From NCBI RefSeq assembly GCF_008801715.1, contig NZ_VZPG01000001.1, forward strand, positions 1,364,001-1,428,000: a stretch of DNA of 64,000 bases, given 5' to 3'. The notes below the pieces were generated by a model that saw only the letters and a list, made by a program, of their open reading frames with translations, searched no databases and was not told the DNA's origin. Source of the stretch: Pseudochrobactrum saccharolyticum. Lineage in GTDB: Bacteria > Pseudomonadota > Alphaproteobacteria > Rhizobiales > Rhizobiaceae. Made by a program: the position numbers and the translations under genes. Positions 26,136 through 35,741 of this stretch are shown one piece after another (position 1 is the stretch's first letter; the number at the start of each line of letters is the position of its first letter).

Positions 26136-27626
26136 TCATGTCGCGGGCAGATACATGATCTGTCTGAGCGTATCGAAAATCTTCGGATGAACGGACTGGG
26201 CAACATTAAACCGCATGAACCGGCTGCATGTCTGTGACTGGCTGAAAATATTACCGGGTGCCAGAACGATATTGTGATCCAAAGCGCGTCTGGCAATCAT
26301 GTCGCTGTCCACACCCTCCGGCAGATCATCCGGCAATTGCGCCCAGAGAAACATGCCGCCAACCGGCTCACACCAGAGCTTGAAGCCTGCATTAAGAAGC
26401 TTTTGCCGCGTCCGTGTCTGACATTCTGCCAGCCGGACGCGGATTTTCTCAATATGGCTGCGGTAGCTGCCGTCTGTCAGCAACTGATAGATGATCTGTG
26501 AAGACAGTGCATTGCTGGCGAAGTTGGTTGCCAGTTTCATGTCGGTAAGATTTTCCAGCCAGTCAGGACGCGCGGCAATATAACCGGTGCGCGTGGCCGC
26601 TGACAGGGATTTGGAGAAGCTGCCAATATGGATCACCCGCTCCAGACCGTCGAGTTCTGCTAAGAGCGGAGGCGGATTCTGATGAAAGTCCGCAAAAATA
26701 TTATCTTCGACCAGAATCAGATCATGCTGTTCGGCGAGTTTGAGCAGGCGGTGTGCCGTTGCAGGTTGTATGGTGGCACCGGTCGGATTGTGAATGCCGG
26801 AATTGCAGAGATAGAGTTTTGGCCGGTATTGCGTGCAAAGGCGTGCGAAGCTTTCCAGATCAGGTCCTTGGGGGGTGTAAGATACGCCGACAAGATTGAC
26901 GCCCTGCGCCAGTAACAGACCACGGAAATTGAAATAGCACGGATCATCAATCAGCACCGTATCGCCGGAGCGGATAAATGTACGGCAGATCAGATCAAGT
27001 GCATTGGTGCCGGAATCGGTGAGCAGGATTTGTGACGGGGCTGCTGTAACGCCCTGTTCACGCAGACGGGTGCTGAGCAACTGGCGCAGCAATGGCAGGC
27101 CGAGCGGTTCGTCATATTCCGATATATTCGATGCAGGGTTGCGGGCGATCTGGCGCAAGGCGCGGCGGATGGCTTCTTCCGGCAACCAGTCTGACGGCAG
27201 CCAGCCGCAACCCGGTCTGAAGGTGGTTTCTGTATTGCTCAGCGATTGGCGCATCACCCAATAGGGATTGATATTGCGGTTATGAGTGTCTGCAAAATCC
27301 GAGCTGATGAGCGGCGGATGATTTTTCTCAGCGACATAAAAACCGGCACCGCGCCGCGCCTGAATAATGCCTTCAGCCACCAGCCGGTCATAGGCTTCCA
27401 CGACCGTGGATTTGGATATGGACATGGTTTCCGACAGACGGCGGATGGAGGGCAGGCGCGCGCCCGGCATCAGGCTCATGGCGCTGATACGGTCGCGGAT
27501 GATTGTCATCACCTTCTCAACCAGCGTTGTCGCTTCCAGAATTTCCTGACTGACGGAAAGCTGATCAGCCGTATCGCTTGCTGTTTGCAGCGCGTCCGGC
27601 GCTGTATATCCGGAATGATAAGTCAT
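26136..27626 (-). CDS. MocR-type transcriptional regulator (GntR HTH + aminotransferase fold)
   Basis: A 496-residue MocR/PdxR-type protein. Residues about 35-115 are a GntR winged helix (LMPGARLPSIRRLSETMSIS and STVVEAYDRLVAEGIIQARR). The rest is a fold-type I aminotransferase domain with IHNPTGATIQP and the PLP-Lys motif IGSFSKSLSAATRTGYI. Such proteins use PLP or an amino-compound adduct as effector. The start at 27626 follows a CGGAGA site; the frame opens at 27770. It is divergent from an EamA-type exporter 120 bases away, its probable target. Confidence 0.92.
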   Translation of the reverse strand: MTYHSGYTAPDALQTASDTADQLSVSQEILEATTLVEKVMTIIRDRISAMSLMPGARLPSIRRLSETMSISKSTVVEAYDRLVAEGIIQARRGAGFYVAEKNHPPLISSDFADTHNRNINPYWVMRQSLSNTETTFRPGCGWLPSDWLPEEAIRRALRQIARNPASNISEYDEPLGLPLLRQLLSTRLREQGVTAAPSQILLTDSGTNALDLICRTFIRSGDTVLIDDPCYFNFRGLLLAQGVNLVGVSYTPQGPDLESFARLCTQYRPKLYLCNSGIHNPTGATIQPATAHRLLKLAEQHDLILVEDNIFADFHQNPPPLLAELDGLERVIHIGSFSKSLSAATRTGYIAARPDWLENLTDMKLATNFASNALSSQIIYQLLTDGSYRSHIEKIRVRLAECQTRTRQKLLNAGFKLWCEPVGGMFLWAQLPDDLPEGVDSDMIARRALDHNIVLAPGNIFSQSQTCSRFMRFNVAQSVHPKIFDTLRQIMYLPAT

Positions 27627-27645
27627 CTGTATCTCCGAATTGAGC

Positions 27646-27682
27646 AGTACAGTTTGTTTAAATTGTACTGAAATTGTATCTG
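27646..27682. promoter_or_regulatory. Operator candidate between the MocR gene and the DMT gene
   Basis: A dyad AGTACAGTTT-GTTT-AAATTGTACT (9 of 10 pairs) overlaps a direct repeat AAATTGTACTG / AAATTGTATCTG. MocR regulators often bind direct or mixed repeats in such divergent gaps. No other repeats of this kind are seen in the gap. Confidence 0.5.
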
Positions 27683-27746
27683 ACAATTTTGCCTGTGTAT
27701 CAATATTTATCGCGAAATACGCAATAAATTTCGAGAATATGTGAAA

Positions 27747-28628
27747 ATGAATAAGCAAGCGGATAGCCAAAGTGCTGGCTGGATCAGCGGTTTTATAGGT
27801 GTTTTAATTTTCAGCGGCTCTCTGCCTGCAACGCGTTTGGCTGTCTTGCAGATTGATCCGGTTTTTCTGACAGTGCTACGGGCGACCATTGCCGGTCTTT
27901 TGGGCGGCGCTCTGTTGCTGGCATTTCGCGAGAAATTGCCGACACCATCTGAGTTGATTTCACTCGCGCTGGTTTCAGGCGGTGTTGTGGTCGGGTTCCC
28001 GCTATTTACGGCTTTGGCCTTGCAATATGTGACCTCTGCCCATGCAATTGTCTTTATCGGTCTGCTGCCGCTCAGTACGGCAATTTTTGCGGTGTTGCGG
28101 GGAGACAGCAATCCGTCATGGCGGTTCTGGATGTTCTCGCTGGCAGGCAGTGCAGCGGTGGCATTTTTTGCTTTGGCAAAAGACCAGTCGGGCGGGGAAT
28201 TTTCGCTCTATGGTAATGTAATGATGCTGTTATCGATCATTGTCTGCGGCTATGGCTATGCGGAAGGTGCGCGGCTGTCCCGCACGATTGGCGGCTGGCA
28301 GGTGATCTGCTGGGCGCTGGTATTGGCGTTGCCGGTAATGCTGGTGTTGGCTGTCGCGTTGCGACCGGATAATTTTGCGGGTATTGAAGCGCCTGCATGG
28401 CTGGGTGTGGGATATGTATCGCTGTTCAGTATGCTGATCGGCTTTTTCTTCTGGTATCACGGGCTGGCACTTGGTGGTGCGGCAGGCGTGGGCCAGTTGC
28501 AATTATTGCAGCCGTTTTTTGGCCTCGCTCTGGCAGCCTTTGTACTGGGCGAACCGGTGAGCATAGCGATGATGGCTGTGGCATGTGTTGTGGTGATGTG
28601 TGTTGCCGGAGCTAAGCGCTATATTTGA
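27747..28628 (+). CDS. DMT superfamily (EamA) transporter
   Basis: About 293 residues with ten hydrophobic helices and two EamA halves; helix 3 region VTSAHAIVFIGLLPLSTAIFA and the second-half GVGYVSLFSMLIGFFFWYHG are typical. These carriers usually export amino acids or metabolites. The substrate is unknown; the divergent MocR regulator suggests an amino compound. Either the GTG at 27741 or the ATG at 27747 could start it; I used the ATG. The last codons and the stop lie inside a perfect 21-bp hairpin. Confidence 0.88.
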   Translation: MNKQADSQSAGWISGFIGVLIFSGSLPATRLAVLQIDPVFLTVLRATIAGLLGGALLLAFREKLPTPSELISLALVSGGVVVGFPLFTALALQYVTSAHAIVFIGLLPLSTAIFAVLRGDSNPSWRFWMFSLAGSAAVAFFALAKDQSGGEFSLYGNVMMLLSIIVCGYGYAEGARLSRTIGGWQVICWALVLALPVMLVLAVALRPDNFAGIEAPAWLGVGYVSLFSMLIGFFFWYHGLALGGAAGVGQLQLLQPFFGLALAAFVLGEPVSIAMMAVACVVVMCVAGAKRYI

Positions 28629-28656
28629 GCACTATTGCTCAAATATAGCGCTTAGC
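28611..28656. repeat. Perfect 21-bp hairpin over the DMT stop codon
   Basis: GCTAAGCGCTATATTTGAGC plus A pairs without mismatch with its inverse across a CTAT loop. The TGA at 28626-28628 is in the 5' arm. There is no clear T-run after it. It probably stabilises or ends the mRNA. Confidence 0.85.
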
Positions 28657-28739
28657 GACAAAACTAAAAAATGTGCGATGCGATATATCTGAATAATATC
28701 GCTATACTTCGCAAATCATCATATGGATCAAACCAATCA

Positions 28740-28763
28740 GGCGTGGCTTTTAGCTACGCCTTT
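28740..28763. terminator. Terminator between the DMT gene and the methyltransferase gene
   Basis: AGGCGTGGC and GCTACGCCT pair (one G-U) around TTTTA, with TTTTG on the plus side. It overlaps the 3' end of the methyltransferase gene and can serve both directions. Confidence 0.7.
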
Positions 28764-29437
28764 TGCGTTTCACCATAGTGCCAGACAGTGGTGCGCTTTA
28801 CGTCTGCATCTTCCAGAGCGCGGGTGACTGGCACGGAATAGACTTCCAGCTCTGTCAGGCGGTGCCGCGGCAGATAAGACCGTCCGGGATCGCCGACGAT
28901 AATCTGCACGCCTTTAGCAGCCAGCATGTCAAACCAGACGATCAGCCGGTCAGCCAATGGCTTGTCATAAAAGACATCTCCGGCGAGCAGAACATCAAAA
29001 GAGCCGCTTACATCCTGCCCGATCAGATCAGCGTCACTGAAGTCACAGGATACTTTGTTCAAAACACTGTTCAGGCTGATGGCATGGCGGGCAAAAGGAT
29101 CGATATCATTGGCGGTTACAGAACTTGCGCCGCTCAAAAGGGCTGCAATGCCGACCAGACCGGAGCCGGAGGCAAAATCCAGTACGCGTTTATTTTGCAC
29201 AGCCTGCGGATGATCGAGAATATAGCGGGCAACGCCCTGACCGCCTGCCCATGCGAAAGCCCAATAGGGCGGCGGTAATCCGATTTCGGAAAGCTCTTCT
29301 TCGGTCTTGTGCCAAAGCTCATGAGCCTCATCGGCAAGATGAAGCGCGATTTCCGGCACATGGGGCGGGTGGTGAATGCCGGTATTGTCGAGGATGAATT
29401 GCGTAGCGCGCGTCGAGTCCGGGATCAGGAGGGGCAT
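28754..29437 (-). CDS. Class I SAM-dependent methyltransferase (ETFB-lysine methyltransferase-like)
   Basis: A 227-residue methyltransferase of the family-16 (METTL20/ETFBKMT-like) group. The SAM site is VLDFASGSGLVGIAALLSGA, and PPPYWAFAWAGGQGVARYI and the DPFARHAISLN region are characteristic. A related alphaproteobacterial enzyme (Agrobacterium) methylates electron-transfer-flavoprotein beta on lysine; the same role is plausible here but inferred. It is the last gene of the tsaD-gpsA-yciI-EVE cluster, 90 bases after the EVE gene. Confidence 0.82.
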   Translation of the reverse strand: MPLLIPDSTRATQFILDNTGIHHPPHVPEIALHLADEAHELWHKTEEELSEIGLPPPYWAFAWAGGQGVARYILDHPQAVQNKRVLDFASGSGLVGIAALLSGASSVTANDIDPFARHAISLNSVLNKVSCDFSDADLIGQDVSGSFDVLLAGDVFYDKPLADRLIVWFDMLAAKGVQIIVGDPGRSYLPRHRLTELEVYSVPVTRALEDADVKRTTVWHYGETQKA

Positions 29438-29527
29438 AGACGCTCCGGATCAAGCAGAGGATAAGCGACTGCAAACGCAGAACGCTTCCGGAATAGTGTT
29501 TGGGTTGCGTTCTGCATTGTTGTGCTC

Positions 29528-29956
29528 TTAAATTTTGGTGTGGTCTAATCCGCCCATGCGGCAGACCTCGATCCATTCGTCTTCTTTGACCGGCTGTACG
29601 GAAAGACGCATGGATGTGACCAGCGCCATATCGCTCAACAGCGGATTGACCTTCACATCTTTCAATGTCACCGGCTTCGGCATATCGCAGACGGCGCGGA
29701 TATCCACACATTCCCAGCGGTGATCGTCCGTTGTGCTGTCAGGATGCGCTAATGCACAAACTTCCACAATGCCGACGACTTCCAGTCCCTCATTGGAATG
29801 ATAGAAAAAGCCCTTATCGCCAAGCTGCATAGCGCGCATATTATTGCGTGCCTGATAATTGCGCACGCCGTCCCATTGCTCGCCGACAGCGCCTTTGGCT
29901 TTTTGCATTTCCCACGACCATTTGAATGGTTCAGATTTAAACAGCCAATATGCCAC
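29528..29956 (-). CDS. EVE domain protein
   Basis: A 142-residue EVE-domain protein, a PUA-like fold thought to bind modified bases in DNA or RNA. MAYWLFKSEPFKWSWEMQ is the usual N-terminus, with GVRNYQARNNMRAMQLGDKGFFYHS as the second block. The length is that of a single EVE domain. Fourth gene on the minus strand after tsaD, gpsA and the YciI gene; 32 bases separate it from the last. Confidence 0.93.
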   Translation of the reverse strand: MAYWLFKSEPFKWSWEMQKAKGAVGEQWDGVRNYQARNNMRAMQLGDKGFFYHSNEGLEVVGIVEVCALAHPDSTTDDHRWECVDIRAVCDMPKPVTLKDVKVNPLLSDMALVTSMRLSVQPVKEDEWIEVCRMGGLDHTKI

Positions 29957-29988
29957 AGTTTTCTCCGGATTTATTCAGCAGGCCAAGT

Positions 29989-30279
29989 TTATTCAGCAGG
30001 TTTGTTGATGACCCAGTTCCACGGGCGCACAGTCACATTGTCGAACAGACCAGCCAATGCATAAGGATCTGCAGCGGCAACGGCTTTTGCATCCTCAATG
30101 GTTTCAGCTTCAACCATCAGCATGCTGCCAACCGGTTTCTGATCGGCTTCGCTCAGAAAAGGGCCGCCGAATTTGATCTTGTCGCCGAGGCTTTTCAGAT
30201 AATCGAGATGGGCAGGGCGGGTATCGAGACGCAGTTGCAGATGGTCGGCTTTGTCATTGCAGAGAATGGCGAACAGCAT
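29989..30279 (-). CDS. YciI family protein
   Basis: A 96-residue ferredoxin-like YciI-domain protein. MLFAILCNDKADHLQLRLDT and HLDYLKSLGDKIKFGGPFL are the family's start and active-site His region; DPYALAGLFDNVTVRPWNWV is the typical end. The biochemical role of the family is unsettled. It follows gpsA by 12 bases, so the two are co-transcribed. Confidence 0.92.
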   Translation of the reverse strand: MLFAILCNDKADHLQLRLDTRPAHLDYLKSLGDKIKFGGPFLSEADQKPVGSMLMVEAETIEDAKAVAAADPYALAGLFDNVTVRPWNWVINKPAE

Positions 30280-30291
30280 GAGGTCAGGTTC

Positions 30292-31272
30292 CTAATCTTC
30301 GTTTTTCAAAGGACGGGACAGTAATCCGGTAACAGCCGCATCAATAGTAATACTGCCATTGAGCAAGGCCGCAATTGTGGTGATGATTGGTGCATTGATC
30401 TGCTTGCGCGCGCAAAGTTCGGCAATCACCGGCGCTGTGGCCACACCTTCGGCGAGCAACAGGCCTTCCAGTGGTTCGCCGCGTCCCAAGGCCAGCCCGT
30501 AGGAATAATTGCGCGATTGCGGGGAGGAGCAGGACAGCATCAGATCGCCGAGGCCTGATAATCCCATCAGGGTTTCAGGTCGTCCGCCAAAGGCCACGGC
30601 AATACGGCGCAGTTCTGCAAAAGCGCGGGTGACCAAAGCTGCCTGCGCCGATGCGCCAAGACCTTTGCCGATCGTTGCACCGGCTGCAACGGCGATCACA
30701 TTTTTCAACGCGCCGCCGATTTCAACGCCGGTCAGATCATCGGAGGAATAGCAACGGAAGGTGCTGCCGGAAAACTGTGCGGCCAGATCATCGGCAATGG
30801 CAATATTTTCACAGGCAATCGTCACGGCAGTCGGAAAGCCACGGGCAACATCACTGGCAAAGCTCGGGCCGGAAAGGGCAGCAATCGGATGGTCAGGCAA
30901 AATATCGGCAATGATCTGCGACATCAGCCGTCCGGTGGAGCGTTCAATCCCTTTGGCGCAAAGCACAACAGGGCAATCAGCCGGAATGAGCGGTTTCAGT
31001 TCCTGTAATGCGGCAGCCATGGATTGCGCAGGGATAACGGCCAGAACCGTATCGGCATTGTTCAGCGCTGCAGCTGCATCGCTGGTGGCACGCAGATTAT
31101 CATGCAGGGCGATATCACCGAGATAACGGTTGTTACGGTGGTTGTGGTTGATATCATCAACCGTTGCCGGATCGCGCGCATAGAGCACGACCTCATGGCC
31201 GTTCTGTGCGGCCATGCACCCCAGAGCTGTTCCCCATGCACCGCCGCCGAGAATAACGATCTTCTTGCTCAT
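30292..31272 (-). CDS. gpsA: NAD(P)-dependent glycerol-3-phosphate dehydrogenase
   Basis: GpsA reduces dihydroxyacetone phosphate to sn-glycerol 3-phosphate for phospholipid synthesis. The 326-residue protein has the Rossmann start [19 protein letters not shown], then [14 protein letters not shown], the substrate-site [11 protein letters not shown] with its Lys, and [14 protein letters not shown]. Its ATG overlaps the end of tsaD by four bases (ATGA-type), showing translational coupling. The tsaD-gpsA-yciI-EVE order recurs in related genomes, as I recall. Confidence 0.96.
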   Translation of the reverse strand: MSKKIVILGGGAWGTALGCMAAQNGHEVVLYARDPATVDDINHNHRNNRYLGDIALHDNLRATSDAAAALNNADTVLAVIPAQSMAAALQELKPLIPADCPVVLCAKGIERSTGRLMSQIIADILPDHPIAALSGPSFASDVARGFPTAVTIACENIAIADDLAAQFSGSTFRCYSSDDLTGVEIGGALKNVIAVAAGATIGKGLGASAQAALVTRAFAELRRIAVAFGGRPETLMGLSGLGDLMLSCSSPQSRNYSYGLALGRGEPLEGLLLAEGVATAPVIAELCARKQINAPIITTIAALLNGSITIDAAVTGLLSRPLKNED

Positions 31273-32360
31273 GCTTTTGCTCCCCTGCGGCCAAAACCGA
31301 CCAACGGCGCTGATGTGCTGTCCAGCGGCCAGCGCGAGCGCGGTGCAAAATCGAGATTGTCAGGCTCCGTGCGTGCTGCATGTTCAGCACCTGCCCATGC
31401 AATCATGGCTGCATTGTCGGTACACAGAATATGCGGCGGGGCGAGGAAGTCGAAACCGTGCTTCTCACAAAGTGTTTCAAGTCCTTTGCGCAGTACTTTA
31501 TTGGCGGCAACACCACCGGCAACAACCAATGTCGGATTTTCTTTATCCGGATAGGTTTCACGAAAACGGAGCAGAGAACGCTTTACGCGATCATTGAGCG
31601 TATCGGCAACGGCAGTCTGAAAAGACGCGCAGATATCCGCCACATCCTGATCGCTCAGCGGCACAAGCTGAGTTGCTGTCTGGCGCACGGCGGTTTTGAG
31701 ACCGGAGAAAGAGAAATCCAGCCGTGCTTCACCTTTGAGCGGGCGTGGCAGTTCAAACCGTGAGGCATCGCCCTTGAGTGCAGCCTGCTCAACCGCAGGG
31801 CCGCCCGGATAAGGCAATCCCAACAGCTTGGCGGTTTTGTCAAAAGCTTCACCCAACGCATCGTCAATCGTGGTGCCGAGGCGTTCATAATGGCCGAGGC
31901 CGTGCACGAGAATAACCTGCGTATGACCGCCGGATACCAGCAATAACAGATATGGAAAAGCCAGTCCGTCGGTCAGGCGTGCTGTCAGGGCATGGCCTTC
32001 GAGATGGTTGACGGCATAGAAAGGCTTGTCCGCAGCAAAGGCCATGGCTTTCGCCGTCATCAGTCCGACAATCAGCCCGCCGATCAGGCCGGGGCCTGCT
32101 GTTGCAGCGACAGCATCCACATCATTGATGGTCATATCCGCATCGGAAAGCGCTTTGGCAATCAATCCGTCGAGCGCTTCCACATGGGCGCGTGCCGCGA
32201 TTTCCGGCACCACGCCGCCATAGGGTTCATGCTCGGCAATCTGGCTGAGAACAACATTAGACAGGATGCGTGAAGACACCCCGCCTTGTTCATTTTCATG
32301 GCGTTCAATGATAGCTGCGGCTGTTTCGTCGCAACTTGTCTCTATTCCAAGCACGCGCAT
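31269..32360 (-). CDS. tsaD: tRNA N6-adenosine threonylcarbamoyltransferase TsaD
   Basis: TsaD transfers threonylcarbamoyl to A37 of ANN-decoding tRNAs (t6A), with TsaB and TsaE. The 363-residue ASKHA-fold protein has [19 protein letters not shown], the metal-binding [26 protein letters not shown] and [13 protein letters not shown]. It is divergent from hemC with about 214 bases between starts, and is first in the five-gene minus-strand unit. Confidence 0.97.
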   Translation of the reverse strand: MRVLGIETSCDETAAAIIERHENEQGGVSSRILSNVVLSQIAEHEPYGGVVPEIAARAHVEALDGLIAKALSDADMTINDVDAVAATAGPGLIGGLIVGLMTAKAMAFAADKPFYAVNHLEGHALTARLTDGLAFPYLLLLVSGGHTQVILVHGLGHYERLGTTIDDALGEAFDKTAKLLGLPYPGGPAVEQAALKGDASRFELPRPLKGEARLDFSFSGLKTAVRQTATQLVPLSDQDVADICASFQTAVADTLNDRVKRSLLRFRETYPDKENPTLVVAGGVAANKVLRKGLETLCEKHGFDFLAPPHILCTDNAAMIAWAGAEHAARTEPDNLDFAPRSRWPLDSTSAPLVGFGRRGAKA

Positions 32361-32385
32361 AAGCGATTAGACCCGTATTAACAAA

Positions 32386-32431
32386 GCATTTCCGGCAAAA
32401 AGCGTGAAGCACTTTTGCATAAGGAGAATGC
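32386..32431. repeat. Dispersed palindromic intergenic repeat, copy 4
   Basis: GCATTTCCGGCAAAAAGC ... CTTTTGCATAAGGAGAATGC fits the same dispersed family (GCATTTCC-AAAAAGCGTGAAGC-CTTTTGC-AATGC). It lies in the tsaD/hemC divergent gap. Confidence 0.55.
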
Positions 32432-32574
32432 GTTCAATAAACAAACTTCGCTGATCTTTCTGTCTTGCACCGGATAGTGGCATTATATTCATGATATTAC
32501 AGTCATGAATTTGCCCCTGAGGTGAAAGGCAGTTAGAGAAGCCTTTGACATTCGCGTATCACGGACAGAGCCAG

Positions 32575-33504
32575 ATGCAAACACCACGTTTAAAAATCGG
32601 AACACGTTCCAGCGCTTTAGCACTGGCACAGGCAGAAGAAACACGCGCACGCCTGATGGCTGCGCATGGTTTAAGCGAAACGGATGTTGAAATCGTGCCG
32701 ATGTCCACACAGGGCGACCGTATTCAGGATCGTGCATTGTCGGAGATAGGTGGTAAAGGCCTGTTCACCCAAGAGATTGAAGATGCACTGTTACAGGGAC
32801 GTATTGATATTGCAGTGCATTCCTCCAAAGATATGCCGACGGTTTTGCCGGAGGGTTTGCATCTTTCCACCTATCTCGAACGCGAAGACCCGCGGGATGC
32901 TTTTGTCGGTAAAACCAGTGCAAAACTGACCGATCTGCCGCATGGGGCGACCGTTGGTTCATCCAGTTTGCGTCGTCAGGCACAAATCCGGCATATCCGT
33001 CCTGATCTCAATGTTATTATTTTTCGCGGCAATGTGAATTCCCGTCTGCGCAAGCTCGATGAAGGTCAGGTTGATGGTACATTTCTCGCTTTTGCAGGAC
33101 TGAAGCGCCTCGGGCTTGAGCATGTGGTCACAGAATTGATGGATACAGAACGGTTTTTACCTGCTCCGGGACAGGGCGCGATAACCATTGAAAGCCGTGT
33201 GAATGATGCGCGGGTTGATGCGCTGCTTAAGCCGCTCAATCATGAAGAGACATTTATCCGCCTGACTTGTGAACGTGCATTTCTGGCGCAGCTTGACGGT
33301 TCCTGCCGCACGCCGATTGCCGGTCTGGCGGAAGTTAAAGATGGGCATTTGCATTTCTCCGGTATGATTTTGACACCGGACGGTTCACGCCTGCATCGCG
33401 TTTTCATAGATGGTGCTGCAGCAGATGCGGCGGCGCTGGGCAAGGAAGCCGCGGAGCGGATCCGTGCAGAAGCCGGTGCTGATTTCTTCACCAGCTGGGC
33501 TTGA
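32575..33504 (+). CDS. hemC: Hydroxymethylbilane synthase (porphobilinogen deaminase)
   Basis: HemC links four porphobilinogens into hydroxymethylbilane on a dipyrromethane cofactor. The 309-residue protein shows [16 protein letters not shown], the [14 protein letters not shown] catalytic region, [18 protein letters not shown] and the cofactor Cys in [11 protein letters not shown]. The ATG at 32575 gives [11 protein letters not shown]; the frame opens at 32545. It starts the hemC-hemD-Mic60-hemY cluster. Confidence 0.96.
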   Translation: MQTPRLKIGTRSSALALAQAEETRARLMAAHGLSETDVEIVPMSTQGDRIQDRALSEIGGKGLFTQEIEDALLQGRIDIAVHSSKDMPTVLPEGLHLSTYLEREDPRDAFVGKTSAKLTDLPHGATVGSSSLRRQAQIRHIRPDLNVIIFRGNVNSRLRKLDEGQVDGTFLAFAGLKRLGLEHVVTELMDTERFLPAPGQGAITIESRVNDARVDALLKPLNHEETFIRLTCERAFLAQLDGSCRTPIAGLAEVKDGHLHFSGMILTPDGSRLHRVFIDGAAADAAALGKEAAERIRAEAGADFFTSWA

Positions 33505-33507
33505 AAC

Positions 33508-34218
33508 ATGCGCAGGGTTCTGGTCACACGCCCGCAACCGGATGCAGCTTTAACCGCCGCTAAACTTGAAACGGCAGGTTATCTGCCGTCTTGTCTGCCG
33601 GTGAGTGAAACTGTGGCGACGGGCGCATCATTGCCGCTGGGCAGTTTTGATGCCGTTGCTGTGACCAGCGCCAATGCCTTGCGCCATATCAATTCTGATT
33701 TACTGGCACCCTACCGGCATTTGCAGCTTTATGCAGTTGGCGAGAAAACGGCATCTGTTGCGCGGGATGCGGGCTTTGAGACAATCTATGCCGGTGACGG
33801 CTGGGGGCTGCATCTGGGGCGCCATGTGGCAGCTGTTATGTCTGCGGGCAGCCATGTGCTTTATCTGACCGGCAAAATCCGGCGGCCGGATTTTGAGGCG
33901 CAACTGTCAGCGGCCGGTATCAATCTGACGGTTACTGAGACCTATGACACCCGCCCTGTTGCCTATAGCGATGCCGAGCTGAACGGGATTGCTGATACCG
34001 GCAGGGCAGAGGTGATTTTGCTCTATTCCGCTGTCGCTGCACGGCAGTTTGTTGCACTGGACAAGCAGGCAAAGGGTGCTTTTATCCAGAACGCGAAATA
34101 TATTTTTTGTCTTTCTCAGCGGATTGCTGCAGAATTACCAGATAACTGGAATGCGCAGGTGCGTATCAGTGAAATGCCGGATGAGGATGCTTTATTACGC
34201 CTGCTGGCATTGATCTGA
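33508..34218 (+). CDS. hemD: Uroporphyrinogen-III synthase
   Basis: HemD closes hydroxymethylbilane to uroporphyrinogen III. HemD sequences are poorly conserved, but the 236-residue length, the start MRRVLVTRPQPDAALTAAKL, VTSANALRHI and the C-terminal AEVILLYSAVAARQF fit. It follows hemC by three bases, which together with function makes the assignment safe. Confidence 0.93.
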   Translation: MRRVLVTRPQPDAALTAAKLETAGYLPSCLPVSETVATGASLPLGSFDAVAVTSANALRHINSDLLAPYRHLQLYAVGEKTASVARDAGFETIYAGDGWGLHLGRHVAAVMSAGSHVLYLTGKIRRPDFEAQLSAAGINLTVTETYDTRPVAYSDAELNGIADTGRAEVILLYSAVAARQFVALDKQAKGAFIQNAKYIFCLSQRIAAELPDNWNAQVRISEMPDEDALLRLLALI

Positions 34219-34298
34219 CGAAAATATGCAACCATTTGTTCAATTTCGTCATTTAGGTTGCATCTGAAGTTTAAAATACAGATTTTGCGAGAGGACTC

Positions 34299-35717
34299 AT
34301 GGCTAAATCCACAGTGTCACGTCACAGCAAGACCACCCGTAAACCGGTGGTGATTGATCTTGATCCGTCTGATGTGAAAGCTGTTGAGGCATCCGCTGCA
34401 AAATCTGCGGGTAAAACTGTGCCGGATGCAGAGCCGGTGGGTGATCCGAAACCTGTGGCACAACCGGCTGCAAAATCTTCCGCACCACCACCGCCAAAAG
34501 CGCATGTTGAAGCGAAACCTGCAACCTCGGTTCCGCCGCAGAGCACATCCCGACCGGCTTCTTCAGCCGGTGTTTCCGGCCCTAATCCTTTTGCATCAGG
34601 AAAAACCATGAATTCTGCCACCAGTCCAACGCCGCAGACGAAAAAAACAACTTCGCCCTGGATTGCCGGACTGGCGGGTGGTGTGATTGTTCTGCTGGGT
34701 ACGACCGCACTGCAATGGGCGGGGCTGGGTTTGTTTCCGGCACAGACCAGCAATCGTGATGAGGCGGCAATTGCAGAAATCGCAGATCTGAAACAGCAGA
34801 TCGCCGGTTTGCAGGCCGCAACCAAACCGGATGCGGATTTGTTAGCACGTCTGGAAGCCGCAGAGAAAAATGCTGCAGAAGCTCAGCAACGCCTGAATGC
34901 ACTACCGCAAGCCAGTGAAATACCAGCCGGAAATGATGAGGCGATCCGTGCCGATGTGACAGCTTTGCAGGAGCAACTGAAAGCGCTGGCAGGGCAGGCG
35001 CAGCCTGCGGATAGCGCGCTGGTGAATGGTCTGACCGAGCGCCTGAATGCGATGGAAACAAAGCTCAATACGATCGGCTCTCAGGCAGAACAGGCCAATG
35101 CCGCATTAAATACTGATACGGACGAGGTCAAAGCACTGCAACAGCAATTGGGTGCTTTGCAGACGAAGATTGATGCGCAGGCCACGCAGCCGGATATGGC
35201 AGCGATTATTGCGGCTAATGCTTTGAAATCAGCGATTGATCGCGGTGGTTCTTATCTGAATGAATTGCAGACCTATAAATCATTGCTGCCGGAGCAGGCA
35301 GGTTCTGTTGCTGCGCTTGAAGCGCAGGCGGAAATCGGTATTCCGACACTAAGCCAGCTGAACACACAATTCGCATCATTGGCGGATGATATGGTGGCCG
35401 CGGTGAACAAACCTGCGGCAGATGCCGGTATCTGGGATCAGCTGGTGGGCAGTGCAAAAAATCTGGTGCGGTCGCGACCAATCGGTGATGTCGCTGGTTC
35501 CGGCGTCGGGCCAGCGACTGCACGCATAGAATTTGCGTTGCAAAATGGGGACGTGCAGCGGGCTATGACCGAATGGGCGCAATTGCCGGAAGCCGCCAAA
35601 CAAGTTGGTCAGAGCTTTTATAATGCATTGAATGCACGGCGCGATGCGGATGCATTGCTTGCACAGCTGATGACCGCTTCAACGCAGGCATCTGAGCCAA
35701 AACCGGCTGCGCAATAA
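34299..35717 (+). CDS. Mic60/mitofilin-like inner-membrane protein
   Basis: A 472-residue protein with a Pro/Ala/Lys-rich cytoplasmic part (1-120), one membrane helix (about 125-145, IAGLAGGVIVLLGTTALQWA), a long coiled coil (about 155-300) and a C-terminal mitofilin-type domain (LKSAIDRGGSYLNELQTY, ATARIEFALQNGDVQRAM). Alphaproteobacterial homologues of mitochondrial Mic60 lie in the hem operon next to hemY and can bend membranes, so position and design agree. A GAGAGGA site precedes the ATG, 80 bases after hemD. Confidence 0.88.
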   Translation: MAKSTVSRHSKTTRKPVVIDLDPSDVKAVEASAAKSAGKTVPDAEPVGDPKPVAQPAAKSSAPPPPKAHVEAKPATSVPPQSTSRPASSAGVSGPNPFASGKTMNSATSPTPQTKKTTSPWIAGLAGGVIVLLGTTALQWAGLGLFPAQTSNRDEAAIAEIADLKQQIAGLQAATKPDADLLARLEAAEKNAAEAQQRLNALPQASEIPAGNDEAIRADVTALQEQLKALAGQAQPADSALVNGLTERLNAMETKLNTIGSQAEQANAALNTDTDEVKALQQQLGALQTKIDAQATQPDMAAIIAANALKSAIDRGGSYLNELQTYKSLLPEQAGSVAALEAQAEIGIPTLSQLNTQFASLADDMVAAVNKPAADAGIWDQLVGSAKNLVRSRPIGDVAGSGVGPATARIEFALQNGDVQRAMTEWAQLPEAAKQVGQSFYNALNARRDADALLAQLMTASTQASEPKPAAQ

Positions 35718-35741
35718 GCGAAACAGGAAAGGGAGAACGGT

